Source of the DNA: a bacterium
GTDB taxonomy: Bacteria; Desulfobacterota; DSWW01
NCBI GenBank assembly: GCA_028277985.1
Contig: JANQFG010000257.1
Location: forward strand, 1 to 39,135
Length of the DNA stretch: 39,135 nucleotides
Reading direction: 5' to 3'
The notes beneath the pieces were generated by a model. It had not been told where the DNA came from. It searched no databases and saw nothing but the letters and a program-made list of their open reading frames with translations. Of the stretch, positions 18,304-26,458 are shown one piece after another (position 1 is the stretch's first letter; every line of letters starts with the position of its first letter). Made by a program: the position numbers and the translations under genes.

Positions 18304-18912
18304 TTACCGAACCTCCAGACTGAACGGAGCGGGGAATGCACTGGGGAGTGTCACCTCGTCCCATGCAACAGCTACAGGTTCCATACACTCCTCTGCGGAG
18401 GCAAGACAATTTATGGAACACTCCGGAACGCCAATAAAATTATGCCAAGACGACCGAATCGGCTTCCTCTCGACCGCGGTAACCGTGTGAACGCCCGACT
18501 CTCCCGTAATACCGAATGTCTCATGCGGATGTCGACCCCTGACGTACCAGTCTCCGGTGCAGTCTGTTGATTCGAACAGCTTGGACTCCTCTGTTTCATC
18601 CGGGCGCACCTCGCCGGACCAATAGTCTATCCTGAATGTCAGCCCTAAACCAGGGTTGAAGACTTCATCCTTGTCCTCATACAGAACTCCTACCTCGTTT
18701 CCGTCCGCGTCGATGACATGCACGCCCCCCCTCCCCGGGTGCGCATCGGGGTTGCCGTCATGCTCCACAACGAAGTACTGGATCAGCCAGGCGACGATCT
18801 CCCAGAGTGTAGGCTCCTCTGCTTCCGCCTTGCCGACAATCTGATGTGAGAACGTAGAGCCTATCAGGATTCCAACCAGCAGCACGCACAAGACTCCTCC
18901 GATTCGCTTCAT
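18304..18912 (-). CDS. Secreted hypothetical protein
   Basis: A strong AGAGGAGATAGG precedes ATG 18912. The 202-residue product begins with a signal peptide or N-terminal anchor (MKRIGGVLCVLLVGILIG, cleavage perhaps after KAEAEE). The mature part has HVIDADGNEVGVLYEDKDEVF and several Cys residues in the C-terminal half (CTGDW, ECSINCLASAEEC), suggesting disulfides and an extracytoplasmic location. I recognise no family. It lies 7 bases upstream of the transglutaminase-like gene, so the two may form a functional pair. Confidence 0.7.
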   Translation of the reverse strand: MKRIGGVLCVLLVGILIGSTFSHQIVGKAEAEEPTLWEIVAWLIQYFVVEHDGNPDAHPGRGGVHVIDADGNEVGVLYEDKDEVFNPGLGLTFRIDYWSGEVRPDETEESKLFESTDCTGDWYVRGRHPHETFGITGESGVHTVTAVERKPIRSSWHNFIGVPECSINCLASAEECMEPVAVAWDEVTLPSAFPAPFSLEVR

Positions 18913-19177
18913 TTTCCTATCTCCTCTCTTTTCCGATGGGTTTGTGCTTCCTGGCAGTAAAACCGGCCAATCCAGAATGGTTGTGACTACGATCGAATAG
19001 ACGTGCCGGGACTGCGTTTCTTACAGGGGGAGGAAAGAGAGCGACACAAGAGGGCTGGACGAGCTTGTTGCCCTTTGGGCAGGGGCTGTCGCATGCCTGT
19101 GTAAGAACATGGGGTGTCGCACGTCCTTTCACATGTACATGCGAATCGGATTAAACATTCATGAAGGAGGGAGAAAA

Positions 19178-19639
19178 ATGAAGCATTCAGGGACATTCAT
19201 CAAGTGGATTCTGTGTGGTTTGTTGCTTCTGGGAACCGGAGTGCTCACCGCCGGCTGCGGGGGCGAGGACGACCCGAGCCTGAACACCGGCACCAACCAG
19301 GTCGGGGGAGGCAACAACTCGCTCGTAGGAGTATGGGAACTCTCCACTGTAAACGGGCAAGACATCGTACCGGGCGTCTGGCTCCGCTGGGAGTTCACGG
19401 CCACCACGGTGACGGTAACGTCTGACTGGGATTGCACCGAGGTCATTCGGTATGACGCTTCCGACGGCTGGCTCGTGGGCACGGAAATCATCAGTCGGAC
19501 AGGGACGCAGTGTGACCCTTCGGACGAGAACCCCGTGCTCGGGCCCTACACGGTATCGGGAGACACACTGACGGTGCACTTCGAAGATCCGGAGGTGACC
19601 CCTTCCACGGCCGTCTTCGTGTTCGTGCGAGTGGGGTAG
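19178..19639 (+). CDS. Lipocalin-like small lipoprotein
   Basis: GAAGGAGGGAGAAAA precedes ATG 19178, and only this start gives a proper lipoprotein signal with lipobox LTAG-Cys27; the frame is open upstream to 19109 but that extension is not needed. After a Gly/Asn-rich linker, the 153-residue protein reads SLVGVWELSTVNGQDI, then LRWEFTATTVTVTSDWDC and YTVSGDTLTVHFED. This pattern (G.W.L...G, then alternating strands ending SG..LT) is that of lipocalin-like or META-like beta-barrel lipoproteins. A ligand cannot be read from the sequence. It lies 39 bp upstream of the double-PPC gene and is probably co-transcribed with it. Confidence 0.8.
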   Translation: MKHSGTFIKWILCGLLLLGTGVLTAGCGGEDDPSLNTGTNQVGGGNNSLVGVWELSTVNGQDIVPGVWLRWEFTATTVTVTSDWDCTEVIRYDASDGWLVGTEIISRTGTQCDPSDENPVLGPYTVSGDTLTVHFEDPEVTPSTAVFVFVRVG

Positions 19640-19678
19640 ATGCAACTCAAGCCAATCAAAGAAAGAGGAGGGAGGACA

Positions 19679-20581
19679 ATGAAGAACAGAGCAATCATGA
19701 TGACGGCGATGGTCCTGATGCTTTTCTCAATCGAGGCTTCTGCGGATCAACCGGAGACCCTCATCACGTGCATTGAGGGGGTTGATACGAGTCTCAACTA
19801 TGGTGAGTACACCGTTTGCGAATTCAACGACGTAACGGACGGAGACAAGATCCTTTTTCAGGGGCAGGCAAATGACGTCATACGGGTGGAAGTGGTTGAC
19901 GATTTCTCCGATACGGAAAACCCCGAGTTCAGGATCCGGGTCAATGATCCGGACAGCATGGAGATCTACCACACAACGTTTGACGACCGCCACCGCTACA
20001 CCAAAACGCTCGAGAAGAGCGGGGAGTATGAGATTGTTCTATACGAACAGAACCTCAATGAGGTTGGAGCCTTCTACGTGTTGGTAGAGAGGATGAATCC
20101 CGTTCCACCGGTGACCGCGCTTCCCTATGACACTTCAGTTTGTGACACCATCATCCATTACGGGGATTTCGACTTCTTCACCTTCTGCGGTGTCCAAGCT
20201 ACGGAGGTTGTACTGAATTTCCAGGATGTTGACGGTAATCCCGAGTTCTTCATAGAGGTCTGGGATCCGAACGGAACGAGAATCTACAGCAAGCAATGCG
20301 ATAATACCTGTTCGACAGCGCCCATCTCGATTCCTTTCGATGGAACCTACCTGGTGGGGATAAGCGAACACCATCTCAACGAATCCGGAGCATATTGCCT
20401 GGAGGTGATATGCAATACCGGAGACTGCACTTGCCCGACAGGGTGTGCGGGGACAGGGGGAGCGTCGACTATGGGGAGGAGTCCAGAGTATGCAGCTTCC
20501 GATCTCGGCAAGCACCTGGCTTTCCTGATCCTTCCCCTCGCCGCGATCATCGTCTTCGGATTGCGCCCAAGGAAGGAATAG
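19679..20581 (+). CDS. Secreted double PPC-like domain protein with TM-RPRK tail
   Basis: AGAGGAGGGAGG precedes ATG 19679, which opens a signal peptide (MKNRAIMMTAMVLMLFSIEASA); the frame is open to 19640 but has no better start. The 300-residue product has two similar beta modules of ~110 residues. The first reads GDKILFQGQANDVIRVEVV, FRIRVNDPDS and GEYEIVLYEQNLNEVGAFYVLVER; the second FDFFTFCGVQA, FFIEVWDPNG and GTYLVGISEHHLNESGAYCLEV. Both follow the PPC pattern. The tail (CAGTGGASTMG, helix, RPRKE) resembles the CAAS tails of the upstream genes. It is likely a surface-anchored structural or adhesive protein with no enzymatic motif. Confidence 0.8.
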   Translation: MKNRAIMMTAMVLMLFSIEASADQPETLITCIEGVDTSLNYGEYTVCEFNDVTDGDKILFQGQANDVIRVEVVDDFSDTENPEFRIRVNDPDSMEIYHTTFDDRHRYTKTLEKSGEYEIVLYEQNLNEVGAFYVLVERMNPVPPVTALPYDTSVCDTIIHYGDFDFFTFCGVQATEVVLNFQDVDGNPEFFIEVWDPNGTRIYSKQCDNTCSTAPISIPFDGTYLVGISEHHLNESGAYCLEVICNTGDCTCPTGCAGTGGASTMGRSPEYAASDLGKHLAFLILPLAAIIVFGLRPRKE

Positions 20582-20603
20582 GTATCCGATTCGGACAAGA
20601 TGA

Positions 20604-20636
20604 GGGGCGGTATCCCGCGTGTTGCCGCCCCTTTTT
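20604..20636 (+). terminator. Intrinsic terminator after the double-PPC gene
   Basis: GGGGCGGTA at 20604-20612 pairs with TTGCCGCCCC ending at 20631 (9 bp including one G-T), followed by TTTTTCTTT. It lies about 23 bases after the stop codon and is almost the same sequence as the terminator at 16616-16645. Confidence 0.85.
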
Positions 20637-20802
20637 CTTTGTCGGCAGACACAATGCTCTGCCGTTTCTAGCAGTCGGAAGCCGTTCCGTAACTCATCCA
20701 ACCCTAGGCAGGTGAGATGTTTCTCCACCCGTAGGGATCCCGCCATCCCCGGTGATGGGTTTCGTCCATAACGGCTTAATAATAAAGGAAAAAACAAATC
20801 GC

Positions 20803-20831
20803 TTGACAGCACGCCACGGCTTCCCTATCAT
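20803..20831 (+). promoter_or_regulatory. Sigma-70 promoter of the TetR/ferredoxin region
   Basis: TTGACA at 20803-20808, a 17-bp spacer and TATCAT at 20826-20831 make a near-consensus promoter about 70 bp before the TetR start codon. Confidence 0.8.
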
Positions 20832-20854
20832 TAGGACCAACCGGTCGGTCCTAA
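20831..20854. promoter_or_regulatory. TetR-type operator overlapping the promoter
   Basis: A 24-bp palindrome centred at 20842/20843 has left half TTAGGACCAACC and right half GGTCGGTCCTAA, matching at 11 of 12 pairs. It begins on the last base of the -10 box, so a bound repressor would cover the start of transcription. The ACCNNCCGGTNGGT core is typical of TetR-family operators. Autoregulation by the adjacent TetR protein is inferred. Confidence 0.8.
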
Positions 20855-20899
20855 GATTCGACCCTGCCTCTTCGAGCCCCACCCCTTAGGGAGAAACAA

Positions 20900-21484
20900 A
20901 TGAGCAGCAAGCAGAAGATCATCGACCAAGCGGCACAGCTGATTCACACAAAAGGGCTCAACCACACGAGCATCCAAGACATCCTCGACGCAGCCTCGGT
21001 CACCAAGAGCAACTTCTACTACCACTTCGAGAGCAAGGAGCAACTCGCCTTCGAGGTGCTTGCCGAGCAGATGCGCCAGTTCTACGCCATCGCGATCGGG
21101 CCATCCCTGGAAAATCCCGAACTGGATCCTCTGCAGCGGATCGAGGTCTTCCTGGACAACGTGCTCGCCATCGGCCACTCGGACTATGGAGAGCTCGGCT
21201 GCCCTTTCGGCAACCTGGCCCAGGAGATCAGTGCCACTCACGAACCATTGCGCAAAGCCCTCAGCACCTTCTTCTCCACCTGCGCGGGGGCAACGTCGCG
21301 GTGCTTCGAGGAGGGCAAACAGGCGGGGATCTTCCAACAGGACTTGCCGTCCGTGCAGATGGCCGAGTTCTTTGTTGCCCAGGTCCAGGGATCCATCCTT
21401 CTGCGCAAGACCCACAAGGATCCACGTATTCTCGAGAGCAATGTAGAGGTCCTGAGAGGGATTCTGAATCAATGGTCGGCCTGA
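20900..21484 (+). CDS. TetR/AcrR-family transcriptional regulator
   Basis: The 194-residue product begins with a TetR DNA-binding domain: IIDQAAQLIHTKGLNHTSIQDILDAASV, in which the recognition helix follows as TKSNFYYHFESKEQLAFEV. The ligand-binding half contains GCPFGNLAQEIS, a stretch common in one TetR subgroup. AGGGAGA lies before the ATG. The gene sits just after a strong promoter and palindromic operator and before two ferredoxin-like genes, so it probably represses itself and them. The inducer is unknown. Confidence 0.9.
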   Translation: MSSKQKIIDQAAQLIHTKGLNHTSIQDILDAASVTKSNFYYHFESKEQLAFEVLAEQMRQFYAIAIGPSLENPELDPLQRIEVFLDNVLAIGHSDYGELGCPFGNLAQEISATHEPLRKALSTFFSTCAGATSRCFEEGKQAGIFQQDLPSVQMAEFFVAQVQGSILLRKTHKDPRILESNVEVLRGILNQWSA

Positions 21485-21589
21485 CACACTGCTGCGTCTG
21501 ATCAGCAGCATCACCCTTTTGCCCGACGTAAACACCTTGCAGTGTCGTAACAGTACCGAGCCCTTGAACCTCAAGAGAAGGAGAGCATC

Positions 21590-22642
21590 ATGACCGAGGA
21601 TGTCTATACCCGACTACGTGAGTTCCTGGACAACCTGCCGGGGGGTTATCCGGCGACGGAGAGCGGTGTGGAGTTGAATATCCTCAAGAAACTCTTCACG
21701 CCCGAGCGGGCAGAAATCAAAATGAATCTGACCCCGATGCCCGAGCCTGTGGCTCAGATCGCCCCAAGGCTGGGCATGGACGAAGCCCAGGCTGCAGAGA
21801 CCCTCGAAGCGATGGCCCAGGACGGCCTGATCCTGCGCCTCCGTGCAGGGGACCAGGCCATGTACGGTGCTGTCTCCTATATGGTCGGCATCTACGAGTT
21901 CCAGATCAAGACGATCGACCGGGAGCTCTCGGAGATGATGGAAGAGTACCTGCCTCATATCGGTGGGATATGGAAGTCGAGGACCAAACAGCTAAGGATT
22001 GTACCCGTTGGAACCTCCGTTGAGGGGGACAAGCAGGTGGCCACCTACAACCAGGTCCAGGAAATCATCAAGGGCAAAGAGTTGATGGCCGTTGCGCCCT
22101 GTATCTGCACAAAGGAGCAGGAGCAGCTGGGGAACAAATGCGACCGGCCCCAGGAGCGCTGCATCCTGTTCGACTCGTTCGCCCAGTTCTACCTCGACAA
22201 CGGCATGGCCAGGCAGATCGATGAGAAGGAGCTTGCGGATCTCCTCAAGATGGGCGAGGAGGAGGCCCTCGTGTTCAGCCCAACGAATTCAAAGGAGATC
22301 ATGAACATATGCCTGTGCTGCAAATGCTGCTGCGCCATGCTGGGGATGCTTTCGAAATTCGAGCGGCCGGCGGACCAGATTCTCTCCTCCTACCAGGCGA
22401 AGATCGACCCTGACGCGTGTGTCCTTTGCGGAACCTGTGAGGATCGGTGCCAGATCCAGGCGATCAATGAGGGCGACGACTCTTACGAGGTGGACACGGC
22501 CCGGTGCATCGGCTGTGGGGTATGCGTACCGACCTGCCCGGAGGAGGCCATATCCATGGTGGACAAGGAACAGTCCGACACGGTCCCGGAGAACTTCCTG
22601 GAGATGCAATTCAAGCTCGCTGCGGAGCGTGGGGTAGGCTGA
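21590..22642 (+). CDS. Cys-rich 2x[4Fe-4S] ferredoxin-domain protein (paralogue 1)
   Basis: AAGGAGAG precedes the ATG. The 350-residue product has a helical N-terminal half resembling a winged-helix region (ILKKLFTPERAEIKMNL, ETLEAMAQDGLILRL). A Cys region follows (APCICTKEQEQLGNKC...ERC), then a dense cluster NICLCCKCCCAML. The C terminus is an eight-Cys bacterial ferredoxin module (CVLCGTCEDRC and CIGCGVCVPTCPEEAI), predicted to bind two [4Fe-4S] clusters. The extra Cys motifs could bind another cluster or metal. It is probably a cytoplasmic electron-transfer protein in anaerobic metabolism; the partner is unknown. It is followed 47 bp later by its paralogue and is probably transcribed from the TetR promoter. 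Confidence 0.82.
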   Translation: MTEDVYTRLREFLDNLPGGYPATESGVELNILKKLFTPERAEIKMNLTPMPEPVAQIAPRLGMDEAQAAETLEAMAQDGLILRLRAGDQAMYGAVSYMVGIYEFQIKTIDRELSEMMEEYLPHIGGIWKSRTKQLRIVPVGTSVEGDKQVATYNQVQEIIKGKELMAVAPCICTKEQEQLGNKCDRPQERCILFDSFAQFYLDNGMARQIDEKELADLLKMGEEEALVFSPTNSKEIMNICLCCKCCCAMLGMLSKFERPADQILSSYQAKIDPDACVLCGTCEDRCQIQAINEGDDSYEVDTARCIGCGVCVPTCPEEAISMVDKEQSDTVPENFLEMQFKLAAERGVG

Positions 22643-22689
22643 AGTATCCACCCGGAGCAGTCCGGCAAACCCAGACATGGAGGAAATCC

Positions 22690-23769
22690 GTGGAAGAAGA
22701 GAAACTCTATTCGGATCTAGCCAATCATCTGGATCAGGGGATCGTGGGGGCGCCCACATCCCCAGCCCTCATTGAAATTCTGAAGGTCCTCTTTCCCGCC
22801 GACCAAGCGGAACTCGCCCTGAGACTGCCCATGAAGAACACAACGATCTCAGAACTCAAGGAAATGCTTCCGGACGTGGCGGGCTCCCTCGAGGAGACGC
22901 TGCATACGATGGTCAAGCGCGGGACGGTCTATACAGGCGGGCGTCCGGGCCAGGAGAGGAAGTACCGGCTCCTGCCCTCGGTCGTAGGTTGGGCGGAGAC
23001 CCCGTTCTGGGCAGGCAAGGAAACGGACGTAACAAAGAAGCTTGCCCCCCTGTGGATCAGGTACCGGGAAGAGGCCTACGGAAAGGAGCTCGCCCGCGGC
23101 GACATGCCGGTCATGCGGGTACTCCCCGTCTCGAGGACCCTCCAGGACAGTCGCGAAGTGCTCCCATTCGACGCCCTCAAGCCCTTGGTCGAGGCGGTCT
23201 CCTATCGTGCGGTAGCGCACTGCCCGTGCCGCCTGATGCGGAAATCTGTCGGCGAAGGCTGCGATCATGAGCTGGTGAACTGCCTCCACTTCGGCGGCAT
23301 GGGTCGCTACATGGTGGAACAGGGTCTGGCCCGGGAGGTCACCTCAGAGGAGACCTTGAAGATCCTCAAGGAAGCGAACGAGGGCGGGTTGGTCCACCTC
23401 GCGGACAATGTGGACGGCCACATCGGTACGATCTGCAACTGCTGCGGCTGCTGTTGTGTCTTCCTGGATACCCAGAACAAGATGGGGCTCCACACCGCTT
23501 CCTCCTCGAATTACCTGGCAAGCGTGGATGCCGACGAGTGCGTTGCCTGCGGGACCTGCGAAGGCCGGTGCCCGATGGGTGCCATCGCCGTCAAGGAGGC
23601 CGGAGTGGCGGAGGTGGATGAGGCGAAATGCATCGGCTGTGGGGTTTGTACACCGACCTGTGAAACGGAGGCGGTGGATCTTGCTCTGCGCGGAGAGGTC
23701 CGACCCCCGCCCGACCCCATGGCGTTCATGAGTGTGAGACTCAAGCAGGAATCAACGTCAGACACCTGA
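22690..23769 (+). CDS. Cys-rich 2x[4Fe-4S] ferredoxin-domain protein (paralogue 2)
   Basis: The frame is open upstream to 22504, but that part overlaps the previous gene and has no protein sense. GTG 22690 has GGAGG six bases upstream and gives an N terminus aligned with the paralogue (LYSDLANHLDQGIVGAP, ILKVLFPADQAELALRL). The 359-residue product keeps the same order: AHCPCRLMRKSVGEGC...NC, TICNCCGCCCVFL, then CVACGTCEGRC and CIGCGVCTPTC. Differences in the middle suggest a partner role, perhaps as a heterodimer. A 12-bp inverted repeat lies after the stop. Confidence 0.82.
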   Translation: MEEEKLYSDLANHLDQGIVGAPTSPALIEILKVLFPADQAELALRLPMKNTTISELKEMLPDVAGSLEETLHTMVKRGTVYTGGRPGQERKYRLLPSVVGWAETPFWAGKETDVTKKLAPLWIRYREEAYGKELARGDMPVMRVLPVSRTLQDSREVLPFDALKPLVEAVSYRAVAHCPCRLMRKSVGEGCDHELVNCLHFGGMGRYMVEQGLAREVTSEETLKILKEANEGGLVHLADNVDGHIGTICNCCGCCCVFLDTQNKMGLHTASSSNYLASVDADECVACGTCEGRCPMGAIAVKEAGVAEVDEAKCIGCGVCTPTCETEAVDLALRGEVRPPPDPMAFMSVRLKQESTSDT

Positions 23770-23785
23770 CAGAGAACACGCACCG

Positions 23786-23832
23786 CGATCCGGCAGGCGC
23801 GCCGCTGCACCGATTCATACCCTGCCGGATCG
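23786..23832. repeat. Perfect 12-bp inverted repeat after the ferredoxin operon
   Basis: CGATCCGGCAGG at 23786-23797 is matched exactly by CCTGCCGGATCG at 23821-23832 with a 23-base loop. It lies between convergent genes and could act as a transcription end or mRNA stabiliser; no T-run follows. Confidence 0.7.
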
Positions 23833-23871
23833 AGGCGGCAGGTTGAAACGGGAGAGAGCGCAAGGCAGCCC

Positions 23872-24461
23872 TCAGGCTTTCAGGGCCTCCTCCACGAAGT
23901 CCAGTCGGTCCTGACCAAAGAACATCTCGCCGTCCATGAACATGGTGGGGGCCCCGAAGGCACCCCGCTCGACGGCGGCTTCTGTCTGCGCGAGAAGCTC
24001 CGCCTTGATTTCCGGCTCTTGTGTCTGGGCCATCAGAGCTTCAGCGTCCAGACCTTTGCCGGAGAGTACCTCCGCGACGACCTCCGGATCACCCATGTTC
24101 TTTCCCTCGACCCAGATGCTGTCATACACGACATCCAGATAGTCATCGAAACACCCGAGGCGTTGTGCGGCGATGGCCCCCCGCATCAGACCGAGCGTAT
24201 TGATGGGGAAGTGAGGGTTGAAATTCAGTTCCACACCGTAGCGCTTCTTGAAGCGGGGCAGATCGTGTTCAAGCATGTATTTTCCCTTGGCGGGGATGGC
24301 AACCGGTGAGGTATTCCCGGTTGCCTTGAACACTCCCCGAGCAACATCGGCTTGTAGTCAATCGTCAGACCGTACTTCTCCCGCAGCTGCTTCAGGCGTT
24401 TGTGGGCCAGGTATGCGGTAGGGCTGCCGAAATCGAAATAGAACTCGAGAATCTTGCTCAT
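23872..24461 (-). pseudogene. 2-hydroxychromene-2-carboxylate isomerase / DsbA-like protein, frameshifted
   Basis: The N-terminal frame (from ATG 24461, with AGAGGGAGAA upstream) reads ILEFYFDFGSPTAYLAHKRL and DYKPMLLGE. The rest of the family is read in the next frame, beginning VFKATGNTSPVAIPAKGKYM and ending GAPTMFMDGEMFFGQDRLDFV. In the family the sequence runs MLLGGVFKATGN, which needs five G at the junction; here there are four (C at 24335-24338 on the plus strand). One base missing in a homopolymer therefore breaks an otherwise intact gene of about 196 residues, the usual length. HCCA isomerases are thioredoxin-fold, glutathione-dependent enzymes of aromatic degradation. It may be a true mutation or a sequencing error. 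Confidence 0.78.
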
Positions 24462-24496
24462 GATGTTCTCCCTCTTCTGCCAACGTTAGGGCCACG

Positions 24497-25753
24497 TCAG
24501 CGGGAATCCGATTCTGTCACCATTGTACCACCAGAACCGGCCTGGGTGGCAAAACGCTTCGCCCCCCGGTTCCGATTCGACCCCATTCCGCACAGGAAAC
24601 GGGGTATCGAAAATCCCCGCACCCCGTAGTGGTAGACAAACAGCGTGGCGGCCGGCGCGGAAACCAGTAAAAGCAGGAATTTCGGAGTGATTCCCAAACG
24701 AAGCTGGATGATTGCGTATCCGATGATGACGATCGCGGACTGGTGGAGCAAATAGACCGGGAAGGCGGACTCCGCAAGATAGTCGAGCACGGGGTTAGTG
24801 AATGACAGGCTGCGGTGGGCAAAACCCAAGAGAGCCACGACGAAACACCACCCGGCAACGGCCGTACCGGCGAGCAGGACCGATGGAGAATCGAACACGC
24901 CCAGCGTCCCGAGCAGCAAGACCAGCGTCGTTGCCATGCCGATCGCGAGAGCCCGTGCCCTCTCTCGATGGAGGGCCGCTTCCAAGGCCGGATAGCGTGC
25001 CAACAGGAAGCCTGCAGTCACGAAAGTGCTGTAGTATGCAAAGTTCGCCCAGTCGTTGTATAGGTTCTGGAGGCCGGGCCAGTGGGGACGCAGGAAGATC
25101 TGAACGAGCGCCAGGGGGATCACGGGAAGGTACACCCAGACCCTGCTTGCCCTGCCGTTCCAGTCGCGCGTGTGAAGCAGAGACAGGAACAGCGGGAGAT
25201 AGAGATACGTGAAGGTCAGAAGGTAAGCCACGAACCAGAGATGTGCCCAGGTGAAACGGTCGAGGTGCGTGTAAAAGATCGGGAGAAACTCAAGAAAGCC
25301 CTCCTCGAAAGGTGGAGCAACGGGCAGAGTTCCAGACGGGATCACTTCGGAGAAGCTATCCTGCAGCCTTTCGGCAACGCGGAGACCGGAGATACTCGCA
25401 TCCAGGCCGCCCTTTAGTTCGAGAAACTTGATAGGGGGCATGAGGACCACGCACCCCATGATCAGGGGGACCCAGAGCCGGAAGAACCGCTCCTTCAGGA
25501 ATCCGGTGGTACCTCTCGCCTGCAAAGACGAGAAGATCGACCAGCCTGCCAGGAGAAAGAAGAGCGGCATGTGCCAAAGACTGATGAATCCGGCGAAGAT
25601 CATAAAGACAATGGATACCTCGTCATTCCGAATGTGGTAGAAGGGCGCCGGGTTGAAGACCATCACCACGTGGAAGAGGAACAGCAGATAGGTCGCGAAC
25701 ACCCTGAGCCAGTCGATGTCGTAGCGTCTTGCCGAGATGTTTTTCTGCATCAC
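24497..25753 (-). CDS. Acyltransferase-3 family membrane protein
   Basis: The product is about 418 residues with ten or so hydrophobic segments. The N terminus RYDIDWLRVFATYLLFLFHV, with a His at the end of the first helix, matches the acyltransferase-3 family, which O-acylates glycans and other cell-surface molecules using cytoplasmic acyl donors. Other family traits are MPLFFLLAGWSIF, FLKERFFRLWVPL and the late segment SAFPVYLLHQSAIVI. Start is GTG 25753 or ATG 25750; the latter is the likelier codon. The gene begins 9 bp after the TetR gene stop, so it is probably co-transcribed with it. Substrate is unknown. Confidence 0.85.
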   Translation of the reverse strand: MMQKNISARRYDIDWLRVFATYLLFLFHVVMVFNPAPFYHIRNDEVSIVFMIFAGFISLWHMPLFFLLAGWSIFSSLQARGTTGFLKERFFRLWVPLIMGCVVLMPPIKFLELKGGLDASISGLRVAERLQDSFSEVIPSGTLPVAPPFEEGFLEFLPIFYTHLDRFTWAHLWFVAYLLTFTYLYLPLFLSLLHTRDWNGRASRVWVYLPVIPLALVQIFLRPHWPGLQNLYNDWANFAYYSTFVTAGFLLARYPALEAALHRERARALAIGMATTLVLLLGTLGVFDSPSVLLAGTAVAGWCFVVALLGFAHRSLSFTNPVLDYLAESAFPVYLLHQSAIVIIGYAIIQLRLGITPKFLLLLVSAPAATLFVYHYGVRGFSIPRFLCGMGSNRNRGAKRFATQAGSGGTMVTESDSR

Positions 25754-25762
25754 AGTCGGTCC

Positions 25763-26452
25763 CTACGTCAGTGCACCCACAAGGAAATGTACAGCGGTGT
25801 CCTGGGCGACCGAGTCGTCCATGGCCTGTGGGTGCGCGTCCCAGTGGCGGTGCACGGCCCAGAAAACGGTCGTCTCTATGAGGAGACGCGCAGCGGCCGC
25901 GATATCCGGTACCGGCCTCAGTTGCTTTCGTCGGATGCGCGTCTTCAAGTATTCGCCGAGGTCCGCTATCGCCCCGGCGCGGGCACCCTCGAACCAGAGA
26001 GCCCCGAGTTCGGGCAGATCGGGGGACAATCTGTCCAGGAGTTTGATGCCGCAGCGGTTGCGCCCCAAAACGTCGTATAGTTCACGCAAGATGGCTTCGA
26101 GCTCGGCTGAGGCGTTCGCCACGCGAGGTCGGGTAAGGGCAGACTCGAGGGCCGGCAGTCTGGACTCCCGGGACAGGCGATCACGAACATACCTGACCGT
26201 CGCCCCCGGCCTCGGCGTCCGGATCGGTAGAGAAGGTATCTTCGCAAAGGGACGTGGTGCATCGGCATGTCTGAGCACGAAGTCGAAAAGTGCTTCTTTG
26301 CTCTCTACGTAGAGGTAAAGGGTCCCCTTCGCGACCCCCAGTGCCGCCGCGATGTGGGCCATCTGGGTCCGCCTGTACCCCTGGGCAATCAATTCCTGCG
26401 TGGCGCAGTCGACCAGTTGTTCGAGTCGTTCGCTCGGAATCTTGCGTGCCAT
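25763..26452 (-). CDS. TetR-family transcriptional regulator
   Basis: The 229-residue product starts MARKIPSERLEQLVDCATQ, followed by the TetR helix-turn-helix: YRRTQMAHIAAALGVAKGTLYLYVESKEALFDFVL. The ligand domain is divergent. I chose ATG 26452 over ATG 26467 because the frame to 26467 adds only MYYGV and lies inside the operator/promoter. With the TATTAT box at 26464-26459, transcription would begin about at 26452, which would make this a leaderless message. It is followed 9 bp later by the acyltransferase gene, which it may control. Confidence 0.85.
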   Translation of the reverse strand: MARKIPSERLEQLVDCATQELIAQGYRRTQMAHIAAALGVAKGTLYLYVESKEALFDFVLRHADAPRPFAKIPSLPIRTPRPGATVRYVRDRLSRESRLPALESALTRPRVANASAELEAILRELYDVLGRNRCGIKLLDRLSPDLPELGALWFEGARAGAIADLGEYLKTRIRRKQLRPVPDIAAAARLLIETTVFWAVHRHWDAHPQAMDDSVAQDTAVHFLVGALT

Positions 26453-26458
26453 GACTCC

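Noticed and set aside
21489..21508. Short CTGCTG/CAGCAG hairpin after the first TetR gene as a terminator
   Set aside because: Only six pairs with no adjacent T-run; read-through into the ferredoxin genes is more plausible.
22504..22689. N-terminal extension of the second ferredoxin gene
   Set aside because: It overlaps the first gene's ferredoxin codons in another frame and gives a Gly/Arg-rich nonsense stretch; GTG 22690 has the proper ribosome-binding site.
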